The notes under the pieces were generated by a model that searched no databases, was not told the origin of the DNA, and saw only the letters and a program-made list of their open reading frames with translations. DNA of 9,275 bases from Treponema sp. (GTDB taxonomy: Bacteria; Spirochaetota; Spirochaetia; Treponematales; Breznakiellaceae): NCBI GenBank assembly GCA_031255875.1, contig JAIRRR010000049.1, positions 1-9,275 on the forward strand, read 5' to 3'. The translations under genes and the position numbers were made by a program. This document shows, in pieces, positions 1 to 6,121 of the stretch. How positions within the stretch are numbered: position 1 is the first letter of the stretch; the number at the start of each line of letters is the position of its first letter.

Positions 1-288
1 CTCGCGCGGGCATGGCGCACCGACCGGAACCTCCGCCGCCTTGAGGCCATGCTGCTCGTCGCGGACAAAGCCAAGACCCTGCTCATAAGCGGGACCGGCG
101 ACGTGGTGGAGCCTGCCGCCGATGCCCTGGCCATCGGGTCCGGCGGGAATTACGCGTATGCGGCGGCGCTGGCGTATCTGGAAGGCGGTAATTTTACCGC
201 GCGGGAGATAGCGGAAAAGAGCCTCAGAATCGCGGGGGATATTTGCATTTATACTAACGGGAACATAACCGTGGAGGTACTGGAATGA
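1..288 (+). CDS. hslV: ATP-dependent protease proteolytic subunit HslV (ClpQ), C-terminal part
   Basis: The window opens inside this gene; 95 residues in frame 1 are present and the N-terminal part, with the catalytic Thr, lies off the left edge. HslV is a threonine peptidase whose two stacked hexamers are capped by HslU rings to degrade cytosolic proteins. Visible family hallmarks are [12 protein letters not shown] (residues 5-16 of the fragment), the [10 protein letters not shown] strand (29-38), AIGSGGNYA (44-52), and [20 protein letters not shown] (67-86). The last contains the Gly, Cys and Thr that the family uses for sodium binding (G79, C82, T85). E. coli HslV is about 176 residues, so roughly 80 are missing here. 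The tail ends TVEVLE, slightly shorter than in E. coli. Its stop codon overlaps the hslU start as ATGA, and GGAGGT at 273-278 inside this gene serves as the hslU ribosome binding site, implying translational coupling. Confidence 0.96.
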   Translation, partial: LARAWRTDRNLRRLEAMLLVADKAKTLLISGTGDVVEPAADALAIGSGGNYAYAAALAYLEGGNFTAREIAEKSLRIAGDICIYTNGNITVEVLE

Positions 289-1832
289 AGGGCGACAGAA
301 AAACTACCAACAGGAGCGCGGACGAGCTGTCTCCCCGGGAAATCGTTGGGGAGCTGGACAAGTACATAGTGGGCCAGAAGAAGGCCAAGCGGGCGGTGGC
401 GGTGGCCCTGCGGAACCGCATCCGGCGGCTCAAGCTGGACCCGGAAATACGGGAAGACATAGCCCCCAAGAACATCCTCATGATCGGCCCCACCGGCGTA
501 GGAAAGACCGAGATCGCCCGGCGCCTGGCAAGGCTCGCCGGATCGCCATTTGTCAAGGTAGAGGCCACCAAATACACCGAGGTCGGCTACGTAGGCCGGG
601 ACGTGGAGTCCATGATCCGCGATCTTATGGCCGCCGGGGTGCAGATGGTAAAGCAGGAAATGCAGGAGGCCGTTACCGCCGAGGCGGAAAGTCGGGCCGA
701 GGAAGTTCTGCTGGATCTGCTCCTGCCCGGGAAAAAGAAAAAGGCCGCGAACCCCGCTTCCCCGGTGATACGGCCCATGGGCACTTTTTCCCTTAACCCC
801 GGCGATTCGGGCGGCGGCCCTTCCCTTATCGGGACGGCCATCCAGGTGGGAATCCCCGTAAGGCGCGATCAGGACAATGCCGGCGCGGCCGCGGCGCCGG
901 CTGCGGAACCCGAAGATCCGGCCGGGACTGACGCCGCCGATGCCGGCCCCTCGGATTCAACCAGGGAAAAATTCCGGGCCATGCTGCGGGAGGGCAAGCT
1001 CGAGGGCCGCACCGTGGAGATCATGGTTAATCAGAATCCCCAGTTTCCCGGCTTCGGTTCTCTGGGCGGCGGCATGGAGGAAATCGAATCGAACCTTTCG
1101 GTAATTATGGGCGCCATGGGGGGGAGCAAAAAGAAAAAGGTAGTTACCGTCAAGCGGGCAAGGGAGATACTCATCGCCGAGGAATCGGAAAAACTTATAG
1201 ACCGCGACCGGATGAGCGACGAGGCGCGGCAGCGCGTGGAGGAGATGGGCATCGTCTTTATCGACGAAATCGACAAGATCGCCGTAAAGGGCGACCGGGG
1301 CGGCGGCCACGATGTTTCCCGGGAAGGGGTGCAGCGGGACATACTCCCCATTGTCGAGGGGGCCACGGTGAACACCAAGTGGGGGCCGGTGAATACGGAC
1401 CATATCCTCTTCATCGCCGCCGGGGCGTTTAACATCAGCAAGCCTTCGGACCTGATCCCGGAACTCCAGGGCCGTTTCCCGCTCAGGGTGGAGCTTGATT
1501 CGCTGGGCAAGGACGAATTCCTCCGCATACTGACCGAGCCGAAGAACGCGCTGACCAAGCAGTACCGGGACCTCCTGGGCACCGAGGGGGTGGAAATCGA
1601 ATTCCAGCCTGACGCGATCGACCGCCTTGCCGCCCTTGCCGCGGAGGTTAATTCCCGGCTTGAGAATATCGGGGCCAGGCGGCTCCACACGATCATGGAG
1701 GCGCTCCTCGAGGAGCTTTCCTTCGAAGCGCCCGACATAGCGCCGGCAAAGATGCCGATCACCGAGGCCTATGTCAACGAGCGCCTTGCCGATTTGGTAA
1801 CCGACCAGGATTTGGGGAGGTATATATTGTAG
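285..1832 (+). CDS. hslU: HslU (ClpY), AAA+ unfoldase subunit of the HslVU protease, with an extended I-domain
   Basis: This is the hexameric ATPase that unfolds substrates and threads them into HslV. Motifs in order: N-terminal [18 protein letters not shown] (14-31); Walker A GPTGVGKT (68-75); pore loop GYVG (101-104); Walker B VFIDEID (324-330); sensor-1 region FIAAGAF (376-382); arginine finger in ELQGRFP (393-399); sensor-2 GARRLHT (463-469); C-terminal RYIL, the tail that docks into HslV. All catalytic elements are intact. At 515 residues it is about 70 longer than E. coli HslU (443). The excess lies in the I-domain, about residues 149-228, between LLDLLLPG and [15 protein letters not shown]; it begins with a Lys run and ends in a Gly/Ala/Pro/Asp-rich linker. 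The frame stays open and GC-rich through the insert, so it does not look like a frameshift. The ATG is fixed by the ATGA overlap with hslV and by GGAGGT six bases upstream. Confidence 0.97.
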   Translation: MKGDRKTTNRSADELSPREIVGELDKYIVGQKKAKRAVAVALRNRIRRLKLDPEIREDIAPKNILMIGPTGVGKTEIARRLARLAGSPFVKVEATKYTEVGYVGRDVESMIRDLMAAGVQMVKQEMQEAVTAEAESRAEEVLLDLLLPGKKKKAANPASPVIRPMGTFSLNPGDSGGGPSLIGTAIQVGIPVRRDQDNAGAAAAPAAEPEDPAGTDAADAGPSDSTREKFRAMLREGKLEGRTVEIMVNQNPQFPGFGSLGGGMEEIESNLSVIMGAMGGSKKKKVVTVKRAREILIAEESEKLIDRDRMSDEARQRVEEMGIVFIDEIDKIAVKGDRGGGHDVSREGVQRDILPIVEGATVNTKWGPVNTDHILFIAAGAFNISKPSDLIPELQGRFPLRVELDSLGKDEFLRILTEPKNALTKQYRDLLGTEGVEIEFQPDAIDRLAALAAEVNSRLENIGARRLHTIMEALLEELSFEAPDIAPAKMPITEAYVNERLADLVTDQDLGRYIL

Positions 1833-1849
1833 CGTCCGGTTAATCCGGG

Positions 1850-1877
1850 TAAAGCGCGGTTTTGAAAATGCCGACAA
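1850..1877 (+). promoter_or_regulatory. Sigma-28 (FliA)-like promoter upstream of flgB
   Basis: TAAA at 1850-1853 is followed after 16 bases by GCCGACAA at 1870-1877. The enterobacterial sigma-28 consensus is TAAA, 15 bases, GCCGATAA, so the -10 matches 7 of 8 and the spacer is one base long. It lies in the only gap between hslU and the flagellar genes. Caveat: initiation about seven bases past the -10 would start the transcript at or inside the flgB ribosome binding site, leaving almost no leader. Read from sequence only; no sigma factor gene is in the window. Confidence 0.45.
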
Positions 1878-1880
1878 TCT

Positions 1881-1890
1881 AAAGGGAGGG
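1881..1890 (+). promoter_or_regulatory. Ribosome binding site that fixes the TTG start of flgB
   Basis: AAAGGGAGGG at 1881-1890 ends seven bases before TTG at 1898. An in-frame TAG at 1892-1894 rules out any start further upstream, and no ATG occurs in frame before codon 17. The strong Shine-Dalgarno sequence together with that stop makes TTG the start. Confidence 0.8.
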
Positions 1891-1897
1891 TTAGATT

Positions 1898-2314
1898 TTG
1901 ACCGTAAACAGTTTTCAAAAAACCATTGATTTGCTCCACCGGGGGATGGACGCAAGCCTGGTAAGGCGGGACGTTATTGCCAATAATCTCGCGAACGCGG
2001 GCGTGCCCAACTTTAAAAGGTCCGAGGTGAATTTCGAGTCCGAGCTGAAGAGGGCCCTGGAGACCGAAAAGCTCAGGCCGGCCCTGGAACTGAAACTCAC
2101 CGATCCCCGGCATATCCCCAACTGGCGGGAACGCGACTACCGGGAGGTAGAGCCCCGGCGCGTTCTGGATTACGTCAGCGCTTCCCGGAACAACGGGAAC
2201 AATGTGGACGCCGAGCAGGAATTTATGCTCGCCCTGGAAAACCAGATGATGTACACCCTGCTCTCGCAATCGGCGGCCTTTGAGTTCGGCCAGATAGCCT
2301 CTGCGCTCAGATAG
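1898..2314 (+). CDS. flgB: Flagellar basal-body proximal rod protein FlgB
   Basis: FlgB is one of the rod subunits exported through the flagellar type III apparatus; it forms the proximal end of the drive shaft between the MS ring and the distal rod. The 138-residue length equals that of enteric FlgB. The N-terminal rod/hook signature is clear: a helical segment (about 5-28), then NNLANAGVPNFKR (29-41). The C-terminal part has the NNVDAEQEFMLALENQMMY segment (101-119) followed by the terminal helix, as expected for the paired N- and C-terminal helices of rod proteins. The start is TTG, supported by a strong ribosome binding site and an in-frame TAG two codons upstream. It is the first flagellar gene after hslU, separated by 65 bases that contain a sigma-28-like promoter, and is followed by flgC after 14 bases. 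Confidence 0.96.
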   Translation: MTVNSFQKTIDLLHRGMDASLVRRDVIANNLANAGVPNFKRSEVNFESELKRALETEKLRPALELKLTDPRHIPNWRERDYREVEPRRVLDYVSASRNNGNNVDAEQEFMLALENQMMYTLLSQSAAFEFGQIASALR

Positions 2315-2328
2315 GGTAGGGGGAGACT

Positions 2329-2790
2329 ATGGGACTTTTCAGTTCGATAAACATCGCGGCGACCGGGATGAGCGCGGAAAGGCTGCGCACCGATGTTATC
2401 GCCGACAATATTGCCAACGCCTCTACCACCCGCACCGCAGAGGGCGGGCCTTTCCGCAGGAGCCGGGTAGTAATGAGGCCCCGCGTCGAGGAGCCTTACT
2501 GGCGCTCGCCTTTCCTGCCGGAAATGCTGGACAACGGCGCGGGCAAGGGGGTGCGGGTTGCGGAAGTGCAGAAAGACTACGCCGCCGAGCTCCGGCTTGT
2601 CTACGACCCCACCCACCCGGATGCCATCAAAACCGGGCCGCGGGCGGGTTATGTGGAGATGCCCAATGTGGACATCGTGACGGAAATGACCGACATGATC
2701 GCCGCGTCACGCGCCTACGAAGCCAACGCGTCCATCATCGAAGGATCAAAGGCCATGTTCCTGAAAGCTCTGGATATCGGGGCGAGGTAG
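2329..2790 (+). CDS. flgC: Flagellar basal-body rod protein FlgC
   Basis: FlgC is a second proximal-rod subunit, exported and assembled with FlgB. The N-terminus MGLFSSINIAATGMSAERLR (1-20) and the following DVIADNIANASTTRT (22-36) form the conserved rod-protein signature. The C-terminus GYVEMPNVDIVTEMTDMI (107-124) followed by AASRAYEAN (125-133) is highly characteristic of FlgC. The protein is 153 residues, somewhat longer than enteric FlgC (134). The extra length is in the middle, around 38-75, where a basic stretch (FRRSRVVMRPRVEEPYW) and a loop occur. The ATG at 2329 is preceded by a G-rich ribosome binding site (TAGGGGGAGA, 2317-2326). It is probably co-transcribed with flgB and fliE; the 36-base gap to fliE holds little besides that gene's ribosome binding site. 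Confidence 0.96.
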   Translation: MGLFSSINIAATGMSAERLRTDVIADNIANASTTRTAEGGPFRRSRVVMRPRVEEPYWRSPFLPEMLDNGAGKGVRVAEVQKDYAAELRLVYDPTHPDAIKTGPRAGYVEMPNVDIVTEMTDMIAASRAYEANASIIEGSKAMFLKALDIGAR

Positions 2791-2826
2791 TATAAACCGG
2801 ATTAGAATTATTACGGGAGGGGAAAG

Positions 2827-3225
2827 ATGACAATTTACAGACCCGAACTGGTCCACGGCGACAAGGTGCCGATGACCGTCACCCATCCCCGGCACATGGT
2901 GCCGGTAAAGGGGGAATTTTCCATAGGCGGAAAGACGGTGAAAGGCCGGGGCGCGCTTGTCGCGGAGCTGGGCAGCACGATCGGCGCGGAGGCGGTCCTC
3001 CGTTCCGGGACTTTCGAGGACGCCATGCTCCAGGCAATCGACAAGGTAAGCGCGTCGGAGAATTTCGCGTCAACCCTTGCCCAAAAGGCAATTACCGATC
3101 CTGATTCGATAGACCCCCACGATCTGACCATCGCCCAGGCGGAGGCGCAGATGTCGCTCAGCATAAGCCGCACCATCCTTACCCGGATCGTGCAGGGCTG
3201 GAGAGATTTGATAAATACACGGTAA
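2827..3225 (+). CDS. fliE: Flagellar hook-basal body protein FliE (N-terminally extended)
   Basis: FliE is the small exported protein that joins the MS ring to the rod and is among the first substrates of the export gate. The C-terminal two-thirds match the family: FEDAMLQAIDKVSASENF (63-80), then ITDPDSIDPHDLTIAQAEAQ (89-108), corresponding to the conserved 'DPDSVDxHDV' segment, then a hydrophobic terminal helix (109-132). The protein is 132 residues against about 104 in enterics. The first 50 or so residues, beginning MTIYRPELVHGDKVPM, are basic and Gly-rich and have no counterpart I recognise in enteric FliE; I believe a similar leader occurs in spirochaete FliE, from memory only. The ATG has a strong GGAGG six bases upstream (2816-2820). 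The last codons overlap the -35 of a promoter that would drive fliF. Confidence 0.93.
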   Translation: MTIYRPELVHGDKVPMTVTHPRHMVPVKGEFSIGGKTVKGRGALVAELGSTIGAEAVLRSGTFEDAMLQAIDKVSASENFASTLAQKAITDPDSIDPHDLTIAQAEAQMSLSISRTILTRIVQGWRDLINTR

Positions 3226-3237
3226 TTTTTTTATAAT
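3208..3237 (+). promoter_or_regulatory. Sigma-70-like promoter for fliF and downstream genes
   Basis: TTGATA (3208-3213) and a perfect TATAAT (3232-3237) are separated by 18 bases. The -35 lies within the last codons of fliE and the -10 just after its stop, in a run of T that stands out from the GC-rich surroundings. The predicted transcript start is near 3244. It would let the MS-ring, switch and export-ATPase genes be transcribed independently of flgB-flgC-fliE. Prediction from consensus match only. Confidence 0.65.
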
Positions 3238-3241
3238 AGTG

Positions 3242-3280
3242 CGGGGCTGTTCCGGAAACTGAAGTTTTGGAGCGGCCCCG
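3242..3280 (+). promoter_or_regulatory. 16-bp hairpin at the predicted 5' end of the fliF transcript
   Basis: Bases 3242-3257 pair with 3265-3280 without a mismatch (including four G-U pairs) around the seven-base loop 3258-3264. The outer part is very GC-rich. No U-run follows on either strand, so it is not a standard intrinsic terminator. It starts within about two bases of the start predicted from the promoter at 3208-3237, which would put the stem-loop at the extreme 5' end of the mRNA, about 30 bases before the fliF ribosome binding site. A role in mRNA stability or as a regulator binding site is inference. Confidence 0.6.
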
Positions 3281-3323
3281 GTATAACAGGACTTGCGAAG
3301 CAAATTCCTAACGGGAGGGGAAC

Positions 3324-5030
3324 ATGCCGGCATTCATAAGAAAAATAATTGTGCAAATTTTGGCTCTCTGGGGGAAGTGGACCCTTATCCAAAAGGCCAT
3401 CCTCATAGGCACAGCCGTTGCCGCTGCGGGCGGCATCGTGCTGCTGGTTACCATGTCGTCCAGGCCCAGCATGGTAGAGGTTATCAACCGCCCCATACGG
3501 GACGACGTGGATCTCGACCGCATTGTCGCCCGGATAAACGAGGAGGGGATCCGGGCGACGGTAAGCCCGGCGGGGATCGTCATGGTCCCCGACGAAGCGA
3601 CCGCCAGGCGCGTGCGCTCCATCCTGATACGGGAGGATCTTATCCCCTCGGGGACCGACCCCTGGCAGATCTTCGACCGCGACAGGTGGACCATTACCGA
3701 TTTTGAGCGGAACGTAAACCTGCGCCGGGCCATAACGCAAATGGTGCGCGACCACATCAAAGCCCTGGACGATGTTGACGACGCCGATGTTACGATTGTC
3801 CAGCCCGAAACAGAACTCTTCGCCCAGGACCAGGACCCGGTTACCGCGAGCGTTATTATTACCCCCAAGCCGGGCAGCGATATTACCCAGAACCGCAAAA
3901 AGATAGAAGGCGTTCAGAAGATTCTCAAATTCGCCGTCCAGGGCCTGCGGGACGAGCACATCGTTATCGCCGACCAAAACGGGAACCAGCTGAACGACTT
4001 TGAGGGCATGGCCGCGCTTGACCGGCTCACCCTTATCGAGCGCGAGTCCAAGATTGTCCAGGCCCTGGAAACCAAATACCGGGCGCAGATACTCAAGTCT
4101 TTGCAGGAAACCTTTACCGCCGACCGGGTGCGGGACCTCAACATCAAGATCGACATGGATATGTCCAAGAAAGAGGTCAGCACCGACGAATACTTCCCCA
4201 TCACCAGGAAGCCCAGGACCCCCGGGCTTGCCTATGACGATTCGGAGATTCTCGATTCCGTCACTATTTCAGAATCCACTTCCAGCACCGCCTGGAAGGG
4301 GACCGGTTTCAATCCCGAAGGCCCTCCGGGGGTTGAAGGCCAGACAACGCCCGCCTTCCGGGATATGTCCAACCTTTACGGCGAGGTTACCCAGGAGACC
4401 AAGACCCACAACGAGGTGATCAACAACCGGAAAATACAGGAGGAACGCAGCCCCACCATAGACCGGGTAACCGTTTCCGTGAACATCGACGGTACCTGGA
4501 AGTGGAAATACGACGAGAAGCGCAACCCCGTAATCACGCCCGAAAACACCATCGAGCGCGAATATACCCCGGTCCCCCCGGAGGCTCTGACCGGGGCGCA
4601 GGCCATCATCGAGAAGGCCATAGGGTACAAAACCGACTGGGGGGAGACGGTGACGGTGACGAATATCCAGGTGGACCGGACCGCCCAGTTCGACGCCGAA
4701 GACGCGGCCTACTTCCGCAAGCAGCAGATGCAGCTTATAATATTAATTGTACTCATCGGGGTTGTAGTGCTTGCGGCGGGCTTTATCGCGTTCCGCATTA
4801 TTTCCCGGGAGCTGGAACGGCGGCGCAGGCTGCGCGAGGAAGAGATTTCCCGGCAGCAGCAGGCCCTGCGGGAAAGCGCGCTTCTGGAAGCCGAGAACGA
4901 GGGGGTGGAAGTTTCCATGTCCGTGGAGGAGAAACGGCGCATGGAGCTTCAGGAGAACGCGATCAACATGGCAAAGGAACACCCCGGCGATGTGGCCCAG
5001 CTTATCAGAACCTGGCTGATGGAGGAATAA
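3324..5030 (+). CDS. fliF: Flagellar MS-ring protein FliF
   Basis: FliF forms the inner-membrane ring that nucleates the flagellum, houses the export gate and carries the FliG rotor ring. At 568 residues it is close to enteric FliF (about 550-560). Order seen: a short cytoplasmic N-terminus; first membrane segment (about 25-44); periplasmic ring-building region of the YscJ/FliF type (about 47-225), including IVARINEEGIRATVSPAGIV (67-86); third ring-building/collar region (about 230-455), with a Pro/Gly/Ser-rich insert around 290-350; second membrane segment (470-492, rich in Ile, Leu and Val); then a charged helix (493-530). The cytoplasmic tail ends NMAKEHPGDVAQLIRTWLM (548-566), the conserved FliG-binding element. 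The ATG has GGAGG (3314-3318) five bases upstream. Only three bases separate its stop from fliG, and the fliG ribosome binding site GGAGGA (5021-5026) lies inside its last codons. Confidence 0.98.
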   Translation: MPAFIRKIIVQILALWGKWTLIQKAILIGTAVAAAGGIVLLVTMSSRPSMVEVINRPIRDDVDLDRIVARINEEGIRATVSPAGIVMVPDEATARRVRSILIREDLIPSGTDPWQIFDRDRWTITDFERNVNLRRAITQMVRDHIKALDDVDDADVTIVQPETELFAQDQDPVTASVIITPKPGSDITQNRKKIEGVQKILKFAVQGLRDEHIVIADQNGNQLNDFEGMAALDRLTLIERESKIVQALETKYRAQILKSLQETFTADRVRDLNIKIDMDMSKKEVSTDEYFPITRKPRTPGLAYDDSEILDSVTISESTSSTAWKGTGFNPEGPPGVEGQTTPAFRDMSNLYGEVTQETKTHNEVINNRKIQEERSPTIDRVTVSVNIDGTWKWKYDEKRNPVITPENTIEREYTPVPPEALTGAQAIIEKAIGYKTDWGETVTVTNIQVDRTAQFDAEDAAYFRKQQMQLIILIVLIGVVVLAAGFIAFRIISRELERRRRLREEEISRQQQALRESALLEAENEGVEVSMSVEEKRRMELQENAINMAKEHPGDVAQLIRTWLMEE

Positions 5031-5033
5031 GGG

Positions 5034-6083
5034 ATGGCTCAGGCAAACGCCGCGTCTCCGGGCGGCGGCAAGAAAAAAGGCATCAAGGAATTTACCGGCC
5101 GCCAAAAGGCCGCCATATTTCTGGTCAGCATCGGCTCGGACATTTCCGCAGAGATATTCAAGTTCCTGCGCGAGGATGAAATAGAAACCCTCACCTTTGA
5201 AATAGCGAGGCTTGAAACCATAGAGCCGGATCAGAAAGACGCGGTCCTGGCCGAATTCCAGGAACTGATGATGGCCAACCAGTTCATCTCCATGGGCGGT
5301 ATCGACTACGCCCGGGAACTGCTGGAAAAATCCCTGGGGAGCCAGAAGGCCATCGACATTATCAACCGCCTTACGTCGAGCCTCCAGGTAAGGCCCTTTG
5401 ATTTTATCAGAAGAACGGACCCCGCGCACCTCTTAAACTTTATCCAGCAGGAACACCCCCAGACCATCGCCCTGATCCTCGCGTATCTGGAACCCAACAA
5501 GGCTTCCGTTATTCTGCAAAACCTCCCCCACGAGGTACAGTCCGACGTGGCCCGCAGAATAGCTACCATGGACCGCACCAGCCCGGAAGTCCTGCGCGAG
5601 GTGGAGCGGGTGCTGGAAAAGAAACTCTCCACCCTGTCCAGCGAAGACTACACCGCGGCCGGCGGCGTGGAAAGCATCGTGGAAATTCTCAACATGGTTG
5701 ACCGCTCGTCGGAAAAGCAGATCATCGAGGCCCTGGAAGACGAGGACCCCGAGCTTGCCGAGGAGATCAAAAAGCGGATGTTCGTGTTCGAAGACATTGT
5801 CATGCTCGACGACAAGGCCATCCAGAAAGTTATGCGCGAAGTGGATTCCCAGGAGCTTGCCAAGGCGTTAAAGTCGGTGGACACCGAAGTGCAGGATAAA
5901 ATATTCCGGAACATGAGCAAGCGCGCCGCGAATATGCTGAAAGAAGATATGGAATACATGGGGCCGGTACGCCTGAAAGACGTGGAAGAGGCCCAGCAGA
6001 AGATCGTTTCCATTATCCGGCACCTGGAAGACACAGGCGAAATAGTTGTCGCGCGCGCCGGCGAGGATGAACTGGTTGTATAA
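5034..6083 (+). CDS. fliG: Flagellar motor switch protein FliG
   Basis: FliG sits on the FliF tail and converts stator ion flow into torque; it also binds FliM. Three domains are visible: N-terminal FliF-binding (about 18-110, from IKEFTGRQKAAIFLVSIG), middle (about 120-235) with the EHPQTIALIL motif (140-149), and C-terminal with MFVF (249-252) and the torque helix. Aligned by eye on E. coli, the functional charges are retained: K280 for K264, R297 for R281, E304-D305 for D288-D289, and R313 for R297. The ending GPVRLKDVEEAQQKIVSIIR (310-329) is typical. Length 349 against about 331 in E. coli; the extra residues are a Gly/Lys-rich N-terminal tail (9-16). Many spirochaetes carry two fliG genes; this copy, next to fliF and with all motor residues, is likely the main rotor form, but that is inference. 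Confidence 0.98.
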   Translation: MAQANAASPGGGKKKGIKEFTGRQKAAIFLVSIGSDISAEIFKFLREDEIETLTFEIARLETIEPDQKDAVLAEFQELMMANQFISMGGIDYARELLEKSLGSQKAIDIINRLTSSLQVRPFDFIRRTDPAHLLNFIQQEHPQTIALILAYLEPNKASVILQNLPHEVQSDVARRIATMDRTSPEVLREVERVLEKKLSTLSSEDYTAAGGVESIVEILNMVDRSSEKQIIEALEDEDPELAEEIKKRMFVFEDIVMLDDKAIQKVMREVDSQELAKALKSVDTEVQDKIFRNMSKRAANMLKEDMEYMGPVRLKDVEEAQQKIVSIIRHLEDTGEIVVARAGEDELVV

Positions 6084-6121
6084 CAGCCGGGACGCGGCGC
6101 CTTTATGTGAGACGAGGTTCT

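Noticed and set aside
729..968. Frameshift or inserted element inside hslU
   Set aside because: The frame stays open, codon use remains GC-rich like the neighbours, and there are no flanking repeats or terminal inverted repeats; an in-frame low-complexity extension is the simpler reading.
1821..1830. TATATATT at the end of hslU as a sigma-70 -10 box
   Set aside because: No acceptable -35 hexamer lies 16-18 bases upstream, and the bases encode the conserved HslU C-terminus (RYIL).
957..1955. Long open frame on the - strand opposite hslU (332 codons)
   Set aside because: It is antisense to an unmistakable HslU coding region; GC-rich third positions suppress stop codons on the opposite strand. 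The translation shows no recognisable motif and runs across the flgB start and promoter region.
3242..3280. Hairpin between fliE and fliF read as an intrinsic terminator
   Set aside because: No U-run follows the stem on the + strand, and on the - strand it is followed by A-rich sequence. Its coincidence with the predicted start of a strong promoter suits a leader hairpin better.
3231..3977. Antisense open frame opposite the start of fliF (248 codons)
   Set aside because: Same compositional artefact; it covers the predicted promoter/hairpin region and has no recognisable domain.
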